A stretch of DNA of 6,060 bases from Desulfocapsaceae bacterium (lineage in GTDB: Bacteria; Desulfobacterota; Desulfobulbia; Desulfobulbales; Desulfocapsaceae). Location of the stretch: positions 1,552 through 7,611 of the forward strand of contig JAOZLO010000123.1 in NCBI GenBank assembly GCA_029934775.1, read 5' to 3'. The position numbers were made by a program, and so were the translations under genes. Under the pieces are notes generated by a model. That model had not been told where the DNA came from, searched no databases, and was given only the letters and a program-made list of their open reading frames with translations. This document shows positions 1 through 6,060 of the stretch, in pieces; the stretch's first letter is position 1; each line of letters opens with the position of its first letter.

Positions 1-2
1 TG

Positions 3-272
3 TGGAATGCTATCGATTTCAAAGGGTTAGATTTTGCCCAGAAGATGAACGTTAGTTTTGCAGATTTTGCTGATAAAGAGGCTGACAGATGGATGACGCG
101 AGCATTACCGATTATTGACACCTATGTTAATAAAATGACAGGAAGGGGTTATCCAGAATCAGAAGTCAGGGAATGGCTGTCTTTTATAAAAAAGCGCAGT
201 GAATACTGGTCAGCAAAACAGGTTGAGTTAAAAATAAGGACTGCTACCGGTACGGCGGAAATGCGCCATTGA
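3..272 (+). CDS. dctP: TRAP transporter substrate-binding protein (DctP family), C-terminal part
   Basis: The reading frame is open from the window start and ends at TGA after 89 codons, so only the C-terminal end of the protein is present. DctP-family proteins bind an organic acid or similar solute in the periplasm and hand it to the DctQM membrane complex. The visible part fits the family's C-terminal helices: a Trp-containing stretch followed by LPIIDTYVNKM, then EWLSFIKKRSEYWSAKQ, and a TGTAEMR ending. The stronger evidence is context, because DctQ and DctM genes follow in the same direction, the standard TRAP order. The ligand cannot be predicted, since the binding-pocket residues lie upstream of the window. 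The gene ends 233 bp before dctQ, a rather long gap for one operon. The internal ATG at 45 is not a likely true start, because the family similarity extends upstream of it. Confidence 0.83.
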   Translation, partial: WNAIDFKGLDFAQKMNVSFADFADKEADRWMTRALPIIDTYVNKMTGRGYPESEVREWLSFIKKRSEYWSAKQVELKIRTATGTAEMRH

Positions 273-385
273 TAAGAGGTATGAACCGGATTTTTCATGA
301 TGTAGCAGTAAGTAATCTTTACCTGATTCGTTGTATTCCAAAGGCTTTTTAAGGTTTCATTAATTGCTTGCATATGTTGCAAACT

Positions 386-427
386 CCCCGTCATCTTGGT
401 ACCTTTTAATTTGCTGAAATGATGGGG
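386..427 (+). other. Imperfect stem-loop in the dctP-dctQ intergenic region
   Basis: CCCCGTCAT at 386-394 can pair with ATGATGGGG at 419-427 as a nine-pair RNA stem containing one G-U pair, with a 24-nt loop. Two further pairs, one of them G-U, are possible on the outside. There is no U-run directly after it, so it does not look like a classical intrinsic terminator. It could be a processing or attenuation site that lowers membrane-subunit expression relative to the binding protein, but that is inference. Nothing else clear was seen in the 273-505 gap: no convincing gene and no strong promoter. Confidence 0.3.
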
Positions 428-505
428 GGCTTTCGTTCTTCTCATGTAAATGTATTCCTCAGGCCTTGAATTCACACTAGAAATATTTATCAAGTTATTT
501 TCACT

Positions 506-1024
506 ATGAACAAAATAGTACAGAAGTATTGTATTAAAATTGATAAATTAAATACATATTTTTGTAAAGGTTTTGAATTTATTGGTATAACCGCTCTGTT
601 TCTCATAATGATTGTTACATTTTTTGATGTAATAGGAGCAAAAGTATTTCTTGCACCAATATTCGGAGCCTTAGACATTGTTATGCTGGCCCAAATAGTT
701 GCTATTGCTTTTGCAGCTGCGTCTACACTTGTTTCCGGTCGACATGTCCGCGTAGAATTATTTCTCCCTTATCTGCCAAAACCCCTTAGAAGGATAATCA
801 TTTGTGTTGGCCATATACTTGGTTTTGGCCTATTTACTGTGATCTCCTGGAACCTTTTTCGCTATGGATATTCACTTCAGGAAACCTGTGAAGTAAGTCC
901 TACAGCCAACATTTTTCTTTACCCTTTTGCCTACGGCATAGCCATTGCTGTCATCCCAATTTGCATAGAATTATTTTTGCGTACCATGGGAGTCATTTTC
1001 AGTTTTGAAACAAAACATATTTAA
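506..1024 (+). CDS. dctQ: TRAP transporter small permease subunit (DctQ family)
   Basis: This 172-residue inner-membrane protein has four hydrophobic segments at about residues 25-45, 57-78, 98-117 and 139-160, the usual topology and length of DctQ. Between segments 2 and 3 it carries SGRHVRVELF (about 77-86), matching the G-x-H-[VI]-x-V pattern common in the family. SPTANIFLYPFAYG (about 131-144) before the last segment also matches DctQ proteins. DctQ pairs with DctM to form the membrane part of a TRAP symporter. ATG 506 is the first start codon after the in-frame TGA at 467, and no good Shine-Dalgarno sequence precedes it, so initiation may be weak. dctM follows after 51 bp in the same direction, which supports co-transcription. 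Family assignment is firm; the substrate is unknown. Confidence 0.92.
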   Translation: MNKIVQKYCIKIDKLNTYFCKGFEFIGITALFLIMIVTFFDVIGAKVFLAPIFGALDIVMLAQIVAIAFAAASTLVSGRHVRVELFLPYLPKPLRRIIICVGHILGFGLFTVISWNLFRYGYSLQETCEVSPTANIFLYPFAYGIAIAVIPICIELFLRTMGVIFSFETKHI

Positions 1025-1075
1025 AACCCGCATCATTGCATTAATAAACGAGTAACTGACGTGGCGGAATAAAAA

Positions 1076-2380
1076 ATGAGTCCAGAATTTGTTGGTTTTA
1101 TAGGCATTGGCTCTTTATTGGTATTATTTTTGATTGGAATGCCGGTGGCATTTGCAATGACACTGGTTGGGTTACTGGGTTTTGCATTACTATCAGATAT
1201 TGAGTCAGCACAGGCTATCCTGGCTCAGGACATCTTTGAAACATTCAGTTCTTATCCACTCTCAGTTATTCCCATGTTTATATTAATGGGGGCTTTCGCC
1301 TTTGCTTCGGGAATCAGTAATCGACTTTACACTACAAGTTACAAATGGATGGGAAGTTTTCAAGGTGGCTTAACTATTGCGACAGTGATGGCCTGTTCCG
1401 GGTTTGCGGCTATTTGTGGATCGACAGCAGCCACGGCGGCAACAATGGGCCGAATAGCACTTCCTGAAATGAGAAAATATGGCTACGATGATAAGCTGGC
1501 AACTGGCACTGTGGCCGGAGCAGGAACATTGGGTATCCTTATACCTCCGAGCACAATTTTGATTATATATGGTATTCTGACGGAGCAATCCATAGGTAAA
1601 CTATTTGTAGCCGGGATAATACCAGGGTTACTGCTGACGCTCTCTTTTGTTATAACAGTCATTGTTTTATGTATGCGAAATCCTGAACTGGGGCCTCCAG
1701 GTCCAGCGACCAGTTGGAATGAAAAATTCAGGTCTTTGTCGGGTATTTATGAAACTATATTATTATTTATACTTACCATTGGCGGATTATTTTCTGGCTG
1801 GTTCAGCCCCACTCAAGCAGGGGCTATTGGTGCTGCCGGAGCGCTTCTTATCGGCCTTATCAGAAGACAGCTGACCATAAAACAGATTTATGATGCCGGC
1901 CGGGAAGGCTTGCTTACTGGATGTATGGTGCTATTTATTATTACCGGTGCTACAGTTTTTGGCCATTTCATGGTAATCACGAATATCCCGTTCACATTAG
2001 CGGATTGGGTGGGGGAACTAATGATTCCTCCGACAATTGCTATAGGGATATTTATCATGATTTACTTTGTCGGCGGGTTTTTTATGGATTCAATGGCCCT
2101 CATTCTGGTAACGCTACCGATTTTTTATCCGGTCATTCAACGATTCGATTTTGATCCGATCTGGTTCGGTGTGATTGTTGTTCTTGTCGCCGAAATGGGG
2201 GTTATTACACCACCGGTTGGTGTCAATGTCTTTGTCATTAAAGGTATTGCGCCGGATATTCCCCTGGAAACAATATTCAAAGGAATCTTACCTTTTTTGT
2301 TCTCACTTTTTATTGTTACAGGCCTCATTGTTCTTTTCCCTCAAATCGCTACTTTTTTGCCGGGGTTAATTTCTTACTAG
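1076..2380 (+). CDS. dctM: TRAP transporter large permease subunit (DctM family)
   Basis: This 434-residue polytopic inner-membrane protein forms the transport channel of the TRAP system and drives solute uptake with an ion gradient, often sodium. It has full family length and hydrophobic segments throughout. Recognisable DctM blocks are CGSTAATAATMGRIALPEM (about 114-132), GTLGILIPPST (about 150-160), GGFFMDSMALILVTLP (about 333-348) and EMGVITPPVGVNVFVIKGI (about 373-391). The ending FPQIATFLPGL is also typical. ATG 1076 is the first start after the in-frame TAA at 1070, and a GGCGGAA stretch at 1063-1069 can serve as ribosome binding site. The TAG stop (2378-2380) lies inside the left CTAG flank of a MITE-like element, so the insertion abuts the gene without visibly truncating it. 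The substrate is not predictable from this subunit. Confidence 0.97.
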   Translation: MSPEFVGFIGIGSLLVLFLIGMPVAFAMTLVGLLGFALLSDIESAQAILAQDIFETFSSYPLSVIPMFILMGAFAFASGISNRLYTTSYKWMGSFQGGLTIATVMACSGFAAICGSTAATAATMGRIALPEMRKYGYDDKLATGTVAGAGTLGILIPPSTILIIYGILTEQSIGKLFVAGIIPGLLLTLSFVITVIVLCMRNPELGPPGPATSWNEKFRSLSGIYETILLFILTIGGLFSGWFSPTQAGAIGAAGALLIGLIRRQLTIKQIYDAGREGLLTGCMVLFIITGATVFGHFMVITNIPFTLADWVGELMIPPTIAIGIFIMIYFVGGFFMDSMALILVTLPIFYPVIQRFDFDPIWFGVIVVLVAEMGVITPPVGVNVFVIKGIAPDIPLETIFKGILPFLFSLFIVTGLIVLFPQIATFLPGLISY

Positions 2381-2390
2381 GAGCTTGTCC

Positions 2391-2410
2391 GAGAATAGAC
2401 ATTTATTCTC
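2391..2410. repeat. Perfect 7-bp inverted repeat inside the left end of the MITE-like element
   Basis: GAGAATA (2391-2397) and TATTCTC (2404-2410) are exact reverse complements separated by six bases. The hairpin begins directly after the GAGCTTGTCC terminal repeat. It may be a transposase-recognition feature or a transcript structure just downstream of dctM. The role is inferred; the pairing is seen directly. Confidence 0.6.
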
Positions 2411-2464
2411 AAATCGAGGTTTTTCAAAAAAATACGCACAGTCATATGAGTGATATTACGAGCA

Positions 2465-2482
2465 TTATTTTTATGAAAATAA
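2465..2482. repeat. Perfect 7-bp inverted repeat inside the right part of the MITE-like element
   Basis: TTATTTT (2465-2471) and AAAATAA (2476-2482) pair perfectly around a four-base TATG loop. The hairpin lies about 30 bp inside the right terminal repeat. It is AT-only, so its stability is low and it is not convincing as a terminator by itself. Confidence 0.5.
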
Positions 2483-2524
2483 CGAAGAGTTTAGACGAAA
2501 TGGCATTTTTGGACAGGCTCCTAG

Positions 2525-2739
2525 AGGTGACTGATCCGGGCGTTAGGTTTTTGTCAGATCATATTGAGAATAGTTGAGACTATTCGTCTGAGCAATATTC
2601 AGAGAAGGAAACGATCTGCCTTGATCAAAAATGCAATATGCTGTATCTACAGGGCAAAAATATATGTTTATGTTGGGGTTCGAATAACTGACAGTTAGTT
2701 GGGTGTTTCGACCGTAACTATTGAATTGTTTTTTGTGAT
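2525..2739. other. Intergenic leader before the wzm-like gene, no gene seen
   Basis: These 215 bp separate the MITE-like element from the first glycan-export gene. No coding region is credible on either strand. A perfect stem-loop lies at 2568-2585 (GAATAG, six-base loop, CTATTC). A weak sigma-70-like promoter candidate is TTGATC (2621-2626), a 17-bp spacer, then TATCTA (2644-2649); the hexamers match the consensus at only four and three of six positions. No ops/JUMPstart element (GGCGGTAG), the hallmark of many enterobacterial polysaccharide operons, was found. Because transcription from the TRAP genes would have to cross the repeat element, the glycan block probably has its own promoter somewhere here. 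Confidence 0.4.
2621..2649 (+). promoter_or_regulatory. Weak candidate sigma-70-like promoter upstream of the wzm-like gene
   Basis: TTGATC and TATCTA are separated by an ideal 17 bp, but the -10 hexamer is poor. The site lies about 90 bp upstream of the wzm start. In AT-rich DNA such matches arise by chance, so this is only a pointer to where the glycan operon promoter might be. Confidence 0.2.
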
Positions 2740-3540
2740 ATGACAAATCTTCTTCAATTTATTTCTTTGCTCTTGACCAAACGCAGGTTGATTGTTTCTA
2801 TGGCCGTCAGGGAGGTCAGCGCACAATATGTCGGTTCTTCATTAGGACTCTTGTGGACCCTGGTGCATCCAATTGTCATGATCACGGTTTTTTGGTTTGT
2901 TTTCAGTGTTGGGTTTAAAGCGCGACCTATGAACGATGTACCGTTTGTTGTCTGGCTGACAGCCGGGCTGGCACCATGGTATATATTTTCTGAAATTATC
3001 AGTGGTTCCACAAATATTGTTGTCGCCCATGCTCATCTGGTAAAAAAGACTATTTTTTTTCCTCAGATTCTTCCAATTATAAAGATCTTGTCCAGTTTAG
3101 TAACGCATGCTGTTTTTTTGGTAGTGCTCCTGGCACTTCTTGTCAGTCAGAAAATGCAATTCAGTCTCTATTATTTTCAGGCCCTGTATTACTTGTTTTG
3201 TCTTTTAGTACTGTCTTTGGGTTTATCATGGGCGCTTTCAGCGCTCAATGTTTTTCTCCGGGATGTTGCTCAACTCGTAACCGTAGTTTTACAGGTGGGT
3301 TTTTGGGTAACGCCTATTTTTTGGGACATCAATATGATGGCGTCGGACATTCAATGGTATTTGAAATGCAACCCTGTCTACTATATTATTCAAGGGTATC
3401 GAGATTCGTTTATTACTTTTCAGCCATTCTGGTCTCATCCGTATTACACATTGTATTACTGGAGTATTACAGGTGTTATACTGGTCAGTGGTGCGCTAAT
3501 ATTCAGGAAGTTGAAACCTCAATTTCCTGATGTACTTTAG
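2740..3540 (+). CDS. wzm: ABC-2 type polysaccharide exporter permease (Wzm/RfbD type)
   Basis: This 266-residue inner-membrane protein would form the channel through which a lipid-linked glycan (O-antigen, capsule or similar) is exported, paired with the ATPase encoded next. The soluble N-terminus leads into REVSAQYVGSSLGLLWTLVHP (about 24-44), the conserved ABC-2 permease motif before the first membrane helix. Hydrophobic segments follow at about 45-58, 68-88, 113-136, 148-170, 178-196 and 240-256. LNVFLRDVAQLV (169-180) and GFWVTPIFW (187-195) are further family hallmarks, as is the C-terminus LKPQFPDVL, close to the usual FADVL ending. Length is normal. ATG 2740 is the first start after the in-frame TGA at 2722, but there is no Shine-Dalgarno sequence. 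Met21 (ATG 2800) is an alternative, though family members normally keep this N-terminal region. KpsM or TagG relatives are less likely given the long-tailed ATPase partner. Confidence 0.92.
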   Translation: MTNLLQFISLLLTKRRLIVSMAVREVSAQYVGSSLGLLWTLVHPIVMITVFWFVFSVGFKARPMNDVPFVVWLTAGLAPWYIFSEIISGSTNIVVAHAHLVKKTIFFPQILPIIKILSSLVTHAVFLVVLLALLVSQKMQFSLYYFQALYYLFCLLVLSLGLSWALSALNVFLRDVAQLVTVVLQVGFWVTPIFWDINMMASDIQWYLKCNPVYYIIQGYRDSFITFQPFWSHPYYTLYYWSITGVILVSGALIFRKLKPQFPDVL

Positions 3541-3610
3541 TACCTTATCCCTTGATTTCTGTCATAAAAAAAGAAACCGAGGAATGTATTTTAAAATTAT
3601 GTAGTTCAAT

Positions 3611-3643
3611 GTACCACGATGGTACTTATAGCCCCTTGTGGGG
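3611..3643. repeat. Two tandem hairpins between wzm and wzt
   Basis: GTACCA (3611-3616) and TGGTAC (3620-3625) form a perfect six-pair stem around CGA. Seven bases later CCCC (3632-3635) and GGGG (3640-3643) pair around TTGT. No T-run follows the second stem, so a classical terminator is not supported. The first stem covers the upstream in-frame ATG (3619), which argues against translation starting there. The pair could stabilise or process the mRNA between the two exporter genes. Confidence 0.45.
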
Positions 3644-3663
3644 TGTTAGATTCAAGTGACTGT

Positions 3664-4974
3664 ATGTCTGATATAGCAATATCCCTGGAAAACGTAACAA
3701 AAGAATATTTTCTCTATAGAAAACCAATTCATCGGATTTTTGAAATATTTCATCCTTTCAACAAAAAATATCATACGCCATTTTGTGCCCTTGCTGATAT
3801 AAATTTTTATCTCAAACGTGGAGAGTCTCTTGGAATAATAGGACGAAATGGTAGTGGCAAATCCTCATTGCTACAATTGATTACAGGTATTCAACAGCCT
3901 ACGACGGGTGCTGTGCATGTCGATGGACGCATTTCCGCATTACTTGAACTTGGCGCAGGTTTTAATCCTGAGTTTACCGGCAGGGAAAATGTATACCTGA
4001 ATACAGCTATTCTTGGTTTTTCTCAGCAGGAAACTGATGATCGGTTTGAAGAAATTGCCGAATTTGCAGATATCGGAGATTTTATTGATAGACCTGTAAA
4101 AACATACTCAAGTGGTATGTATATCAGACTGGCTTTTGCCACCGCCATTAGTGTGAAACCGGAAATTTTGATTATCGATGAAGCCCTTTCTGTAGGAGAT
4201 ATCTTTTTTCAGCAAAAGTGTATGACCCATATGCAAAAGATGATGGAAGGATGCACCATTATGCTGGTAAGCCATGATACTCATTCCATAGTAAATCTTT
4301 GTGATCGTGTTCTGTTGTTAGAGGATGGTCATATTGTATTTAATGGGGATCCTGTTGAGGCAGTAAGTGAGTACACTAAAATCCTTCATAGTGAGCATTT
4401 CAGTGGGAATAATGGTCATGTTGGCCAGGATACGGTAATTTCACCCGAAGTATTGGTAGAAATCGAAAGACTTGAAGATGATTTTTCCAAGTGGATAAAT
4501 ATCCCTGCCAAGAAGCGATCGGGAGTTCAAGAAGCTACCATCGAATATCTTTCTATAACGTGTAATGGCAAACCAGTAAATATCGTTCAAAAAAATGACG
4601 TTATTTCAGTGCGTATACTAGTTCTTGCAGATCAAGACCTAGATGAAATTATTTTTGGTTATAATATAAAAGATAGAGTTGGGAATGCAGTTTTCGGTGA
4701 GAACAGTCTCTGTTTGAATGACTCTGAATTACGTCTCAAAATTGGTTATAATATTGTGCATTATTCTTATAGATGGCCGGAAGTCTACCCTGATAAATAC
4801 ACGATTACTATTGGAATAGGAAAGGGAGTAATTCCACTCGATCATATTGTACAGTGTTGGGTTCATGATATAGTTGTGATAACAGCAATGACCCCTGGAC
4901 GTTCTGTTCACGGAATGTTTAATAATGAGTTGAATTCACTTGATATTACTCCTGTATCGATAGTTAATGGGTAA
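3664..4974 (+). CDS. wzt: Polysaccharide exporter ATPase with C-terminal glycan-binding domain (Wzt type)
   Basis: This 436-residue cytoplasmic ATPase energises glycan export through the Wzm permease. The nucleotide-binding domain spans about residues 1-240: Walker A GRNGSGKS (60-67), the ELGAGFNPEFTGREN block (95-109) that replaces the Q-loop in this family, signature YSSGM (148-152), Walker B ILIIDE (168-173), D-loop SVGD (176-179) and H-loop His204 in LVSHD. A linker of about 45 residues leads to a C-terminal beta-rich domain (about 286-436) of the Wzt_C type, which in known Wzt proteins binds the modified end of the glycan. Length matches Wzt with this domain and is far longer than tail-less KpsT. 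Start: ATG 3664 gives MSDIAISLENVTKEY, the family-like beginning. The frame also opens at ATG 3619, adding 15 unlikely residues, and that ATG lies in a hairpin. No strong Shine-Dalgarno precedes either start. Confidence 0.95.
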   Translation: MSDIAISLENVTKEYFLYRKPIHRIFEIFHPFNKKYHTPFCALADINFYLKRGESLGIIGRNGSGKSSLLQLITGIQQPTTGAVHVDGRISALLELGAGFNPEFTGRENVYLNTAILGFSQQETDDRFEEIAEFADIGDFIDRPVKTYSSGMYIRLAFATAISVKPEILIIDEALSVGDIFFQQKCMTHMQKMMEGCTIMLVSHDTHSIVNLCDRVLLLEDGHIVFNGDPVEAVSEYTKILHSEHFSGNNGHVGQDTVISPEVLVEIERLEDDFSKWINIPAKKRSGVQEATIEYLSITCNGKPVNIVQKNDVISVRILVLADQDLDEIIFGYNIKDRVGNAVFGENSLCLNDSELRLKIGYNIVHYSYRWPEVYPDKYTITIGIGKGVIPLDHIVQCWVHDIVVITAMTPGRSVHGMFNNELNSLDITPVSIVNG

Positions 4975-5141
4975 GCTAAAGTTCTTGATGAACCGTGAAT
5001 GATAGTATCTCGTTGTATTAAATTTGTGATGGTGTGAGCTTCTCAGGCTGTTGGAAATTACTTTTCTAATGTTGGTTGTTAATTAAAATGATAATTGAAG
5101 GTGATGCCTGAATAAGCCACGCCTGCAGAGGAAACAGATTG
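4975..5141. other. Intergenic region between wzt and the methyltransferase gene
   Basis: These 167 bp contain no credible gene and no terminator with a strong stem plus T-run. The only clear signal is the ribosome binding site at its right end. Same orientation and related function suggest read-through transcription from wzt, though an internal promoter cannot be excluded. Confidence 0.45.
5127..5134 (+). promoter_or_regulatory. Shine-Dalgarno site for the methyltransferase gene
   Basis: AGAGGAAA ends seven bases before ATG 5142. It is the best ribosome binding site in the window and fixes the start of the downstream gene. The out-of-frame ATG at 5146 can be dismissed because its frame does not stay open. 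Confidence 0.6.
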
Positions 5142-6059
5142 ATGTATGAACAATATGTTATCAAAGATAAGAATCAACTGCAGCAGATTGAAGATGCTTT
5201 GCTGACCACGTACTTTACAAATTATGATCAAAGTTTTCTCGATACCGAGACGGGCCGAGAAGATATTAAGGCAAATGTATATCGAAGATATAACAGTGCG
5301 CTGAAACATGTCGTTCCCTGGGTTGCAAACCAGATCGATTTGCAGGAAAAAGCGGTTGTTGAGATTGGCAGTGGTACCGGTGCCAGCACAGCAGCATTTG
5401 CTCATTTTGTAGAGAAAATCGATGGATATGATATTGATAAGCATTCTCTTGATGGTGCTCAGGCACGTATGAATGTGATGGGATTTGAGAATGTCTCTTT
5501 ACACCTTGTTACGCCGGAAGAACTGGTTACTGCTCTGAAAAAGAATCATCCGGATGGTGTCGATATTATATTGCTTTTTGCGGTACTCGAACATCAAACC
5601 ATCAGAGAGCGGCATGAAACGATTAAGCTATGTTGGAAGCTACTCAGATCTGGAGGGATATTAGTTGTAAATGATACTCCTAATCTACTTTATTATACAG
5701 ATTTACATACGTCTGTACTCCCTTTTCTTCACTTACTGCCCACAGAACTATATGTGCGCTATGCTGATCGTTCTCCTCGGGAAGGATTCAACTCCTGCTT
5801 TACAAATTTTGAAAACATTCCATTGCAAGAACTTGATACTTCAATCATGAGATGGGGACGCGGAGTAAGTTATCATGATTTTGAGTTGGCCTTAGGGAAG
5901 AATCACGGGCGATATCTTGTAGCAAATGGATTTGAAGAGGAAATATTGAGTTGGGTTGACGTGTCTTTGGAGGAGGAATTGCTTCGGCACTATTTTTTAG
6001 CAAAAGAGCTTGATGTTCCCCTTGCTTTTTCACGGGTAGTTTTAAACGTTATTTACAAG
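5142..6059 (+). CDS. Class I SAM-dependent methyltransferase, 3' end beyond the window
   Basis: The frame from ATG 5142 is open for 306 codons and runs off the window, so the C-terminus is not seen. A helical N-terminal part (about 1-65) precedes a Rossmann-type methyltransferase core. Motif I is VVEIGSGTGAST (72-83), the glycine-rich SAM-binding loop. The acidic residue after strand 2 is in GYDID (95-99). DIILLFAVLEH (141-151) is the motif IV region, and LRSGGILVVNDTPN (168-181) the strand-5 region typical of Methyltransf_11/23-like enzymes. After the core, about 185-306 is a less recognisable extension, possibly substrate-binding or leading to another domain. It follows wzt by 167 bp in the same direction, so the likely substrate is a sugar or chain end of the exported glycan. 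In E. coli O8/O9a the capping methyltransferase WbdD works with a tailed Wzt. That role here is inference, and the target atom is unknown. Confidence 0.88.
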   Translation, partial: MYEQYVIKDKNQLQQIEDALLTTYFTNYDQSFLDTETGREDIKANVYRRYNSALKHVVPWVANQIDLQEKAVVEIGSGTGASTAAFAHFVEKIDGYDIDKHSLDGAQARMNVMGFENVSLHLVTPEELVTALKKNHPDGVDIILLFAVLEHQTIRERHETIKLCWKLLRSGGILVVNDTPNLLYYTDLHTSVLPFLHLLPTELYVRYADRSPREGFNSCFTNFENIPLQELDTSIMRWGRGVSYHDFELALGKNHGRYLVANGFEEEILSWVDVSLEEELLRHYFLAKELDVPLAFSRVVLNVIYK

Positions 6060-6060
6060 A

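Larger units (their letters stand above)
2377..2524. mobile_element. MITE-like non-autonomous element with terminal inverted repeats and CTAG flanks
   Basis: The left end reads CTAGGAGCTTGTCC (2377-2390). The right end, GGACAGGCTCCTAG (2511-2524), is its reverse complement with one mismatch in 14. Similarity runs a few bases further inward. CTAG on both sides fits a 4-bp target duplication, although CTAG is palindromic and so could also count as part of the repeat; the core without it is 140 bp (2381-2520). Each end has a subterminal perfect hairpin (2391-2410 and 2465-2482). There is no room for a transposase and no credible reading frame, so mobilisation would need an enzyme supplied in trans. 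IS5-family elements are known to prefer YTAR targets, which CTAG satisfies, but parentage is not established. The element's left flank contains the dctM stop codon. Confidence 0.77.

Noticed and set aside
149..493. 114-codon open frame on the minus strand covering the dctP end and the following gap
   Set aside because: It overlaps the well-supported dctP end antisense, and its product shows no recognisable domain or sensible composition.
2525..2739. ops/JUMPstart element upstream of the glycan genes
   Set aside because: GGCGGTAG or a close variant was not found in this stretch.
3611..3650. Tandem hairpins as an intrinsic terminator after wzm
   Set aside because: Neither stem is followed by a T-run, and termination there would uncouple wzt from its partner.
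3619..3663. Upstream ATG that would extend Wzt by 15 residues
   Set aside because: The extra residues do not look like family sequence, and the ATG is inside a perfect hairpin. MSDIAIS at 3664 matches the usual beginning.
3946..4119. Apparent loss of the Q-loop glutamine and LSGGQ signature in the ATPase
   Set aside because: ELGAGFNPEFTGREN and YSSGM are the normal versions in Wzt/TagH-type ATPases, so this is not a sign of a degenerate enzyme.
5079..5444. 121-codon open frame on the minus strand opposite the methyltransferase
   Set aside because: It lies antisense to a gene with a clear SAM-binding motif and ribosome binding site. The Cys- and Ile-rich product looks like an antisense shadow.

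Overview
The window reads left to right as two unrelated blocks, with every supported gene on the + strand. Base composition is AT-rich by eye. A TRAP transporter next to a Wzm/Wzt glycan exporter suggests a Gram-negative bacterium. A free-living proteobacterium or a Desulfobacterota-type anaerobe would fit, but the sequence does not fix the taxon. No rRNA, tRNA, CRISPR array or intact transposase gene was seen.

Block 1 (positions 1 to about 2380) is a TRAP solute uptake system in the usual order. It holds the C-terminal end of a DctP-type periplasmic binding protein (cut by the window start), a 172-residue DctQ small membrane subunit, and a 434-residue DctM large membrane subunit. DctP would capture an organic-acid-like ligand in the periplasm, and DctQM would bring it across the inner membrane using an ion gradient. 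The ligand cannot be named from what is visible.

The junction (2377 to 2739) has no gene. It begins with a compact, about 148-bp MITE-like element. The element has near-perfect terminal inverted repeats (GAGCYTGTCC), is flanked on both sides by CTAG, and carries a perfect small hairpin inside each end. Its left CTAG supplies the TAG stop codon of dctM. The remaining 215 bp before the next gene hold a small stem-loop and at most a weak promoter candidate.

Block 2 (2740 to the window end) is part of a surface polysaccharide (O-antigen or capsule-like) locus. It holds an ABC-2 family exporter permease (Wzm type), its ATPase with a C-terminal glycan-binding extension (Wzt type), and the first 306 residues of a class I SAM-dependent methyltransferase that runs off the window. 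Wzt proteins with a C-terminal domain are known to recognise modified, often methylated, chain ends. A methyltransferase immediately downstream therefore suggests that a finished glycan is methyl-capped and then exported through Wzm/Wzt. The 123-bp gap between wzm and wzt is unusually long for such a pair and holds two tandem hairpins.

The best leads are the mobile-element remnant sitting exactly on the dctM stop codon and the capping/export hypothesis for the glycan block. Nothing in the window clearly amounts to an undescribed system.
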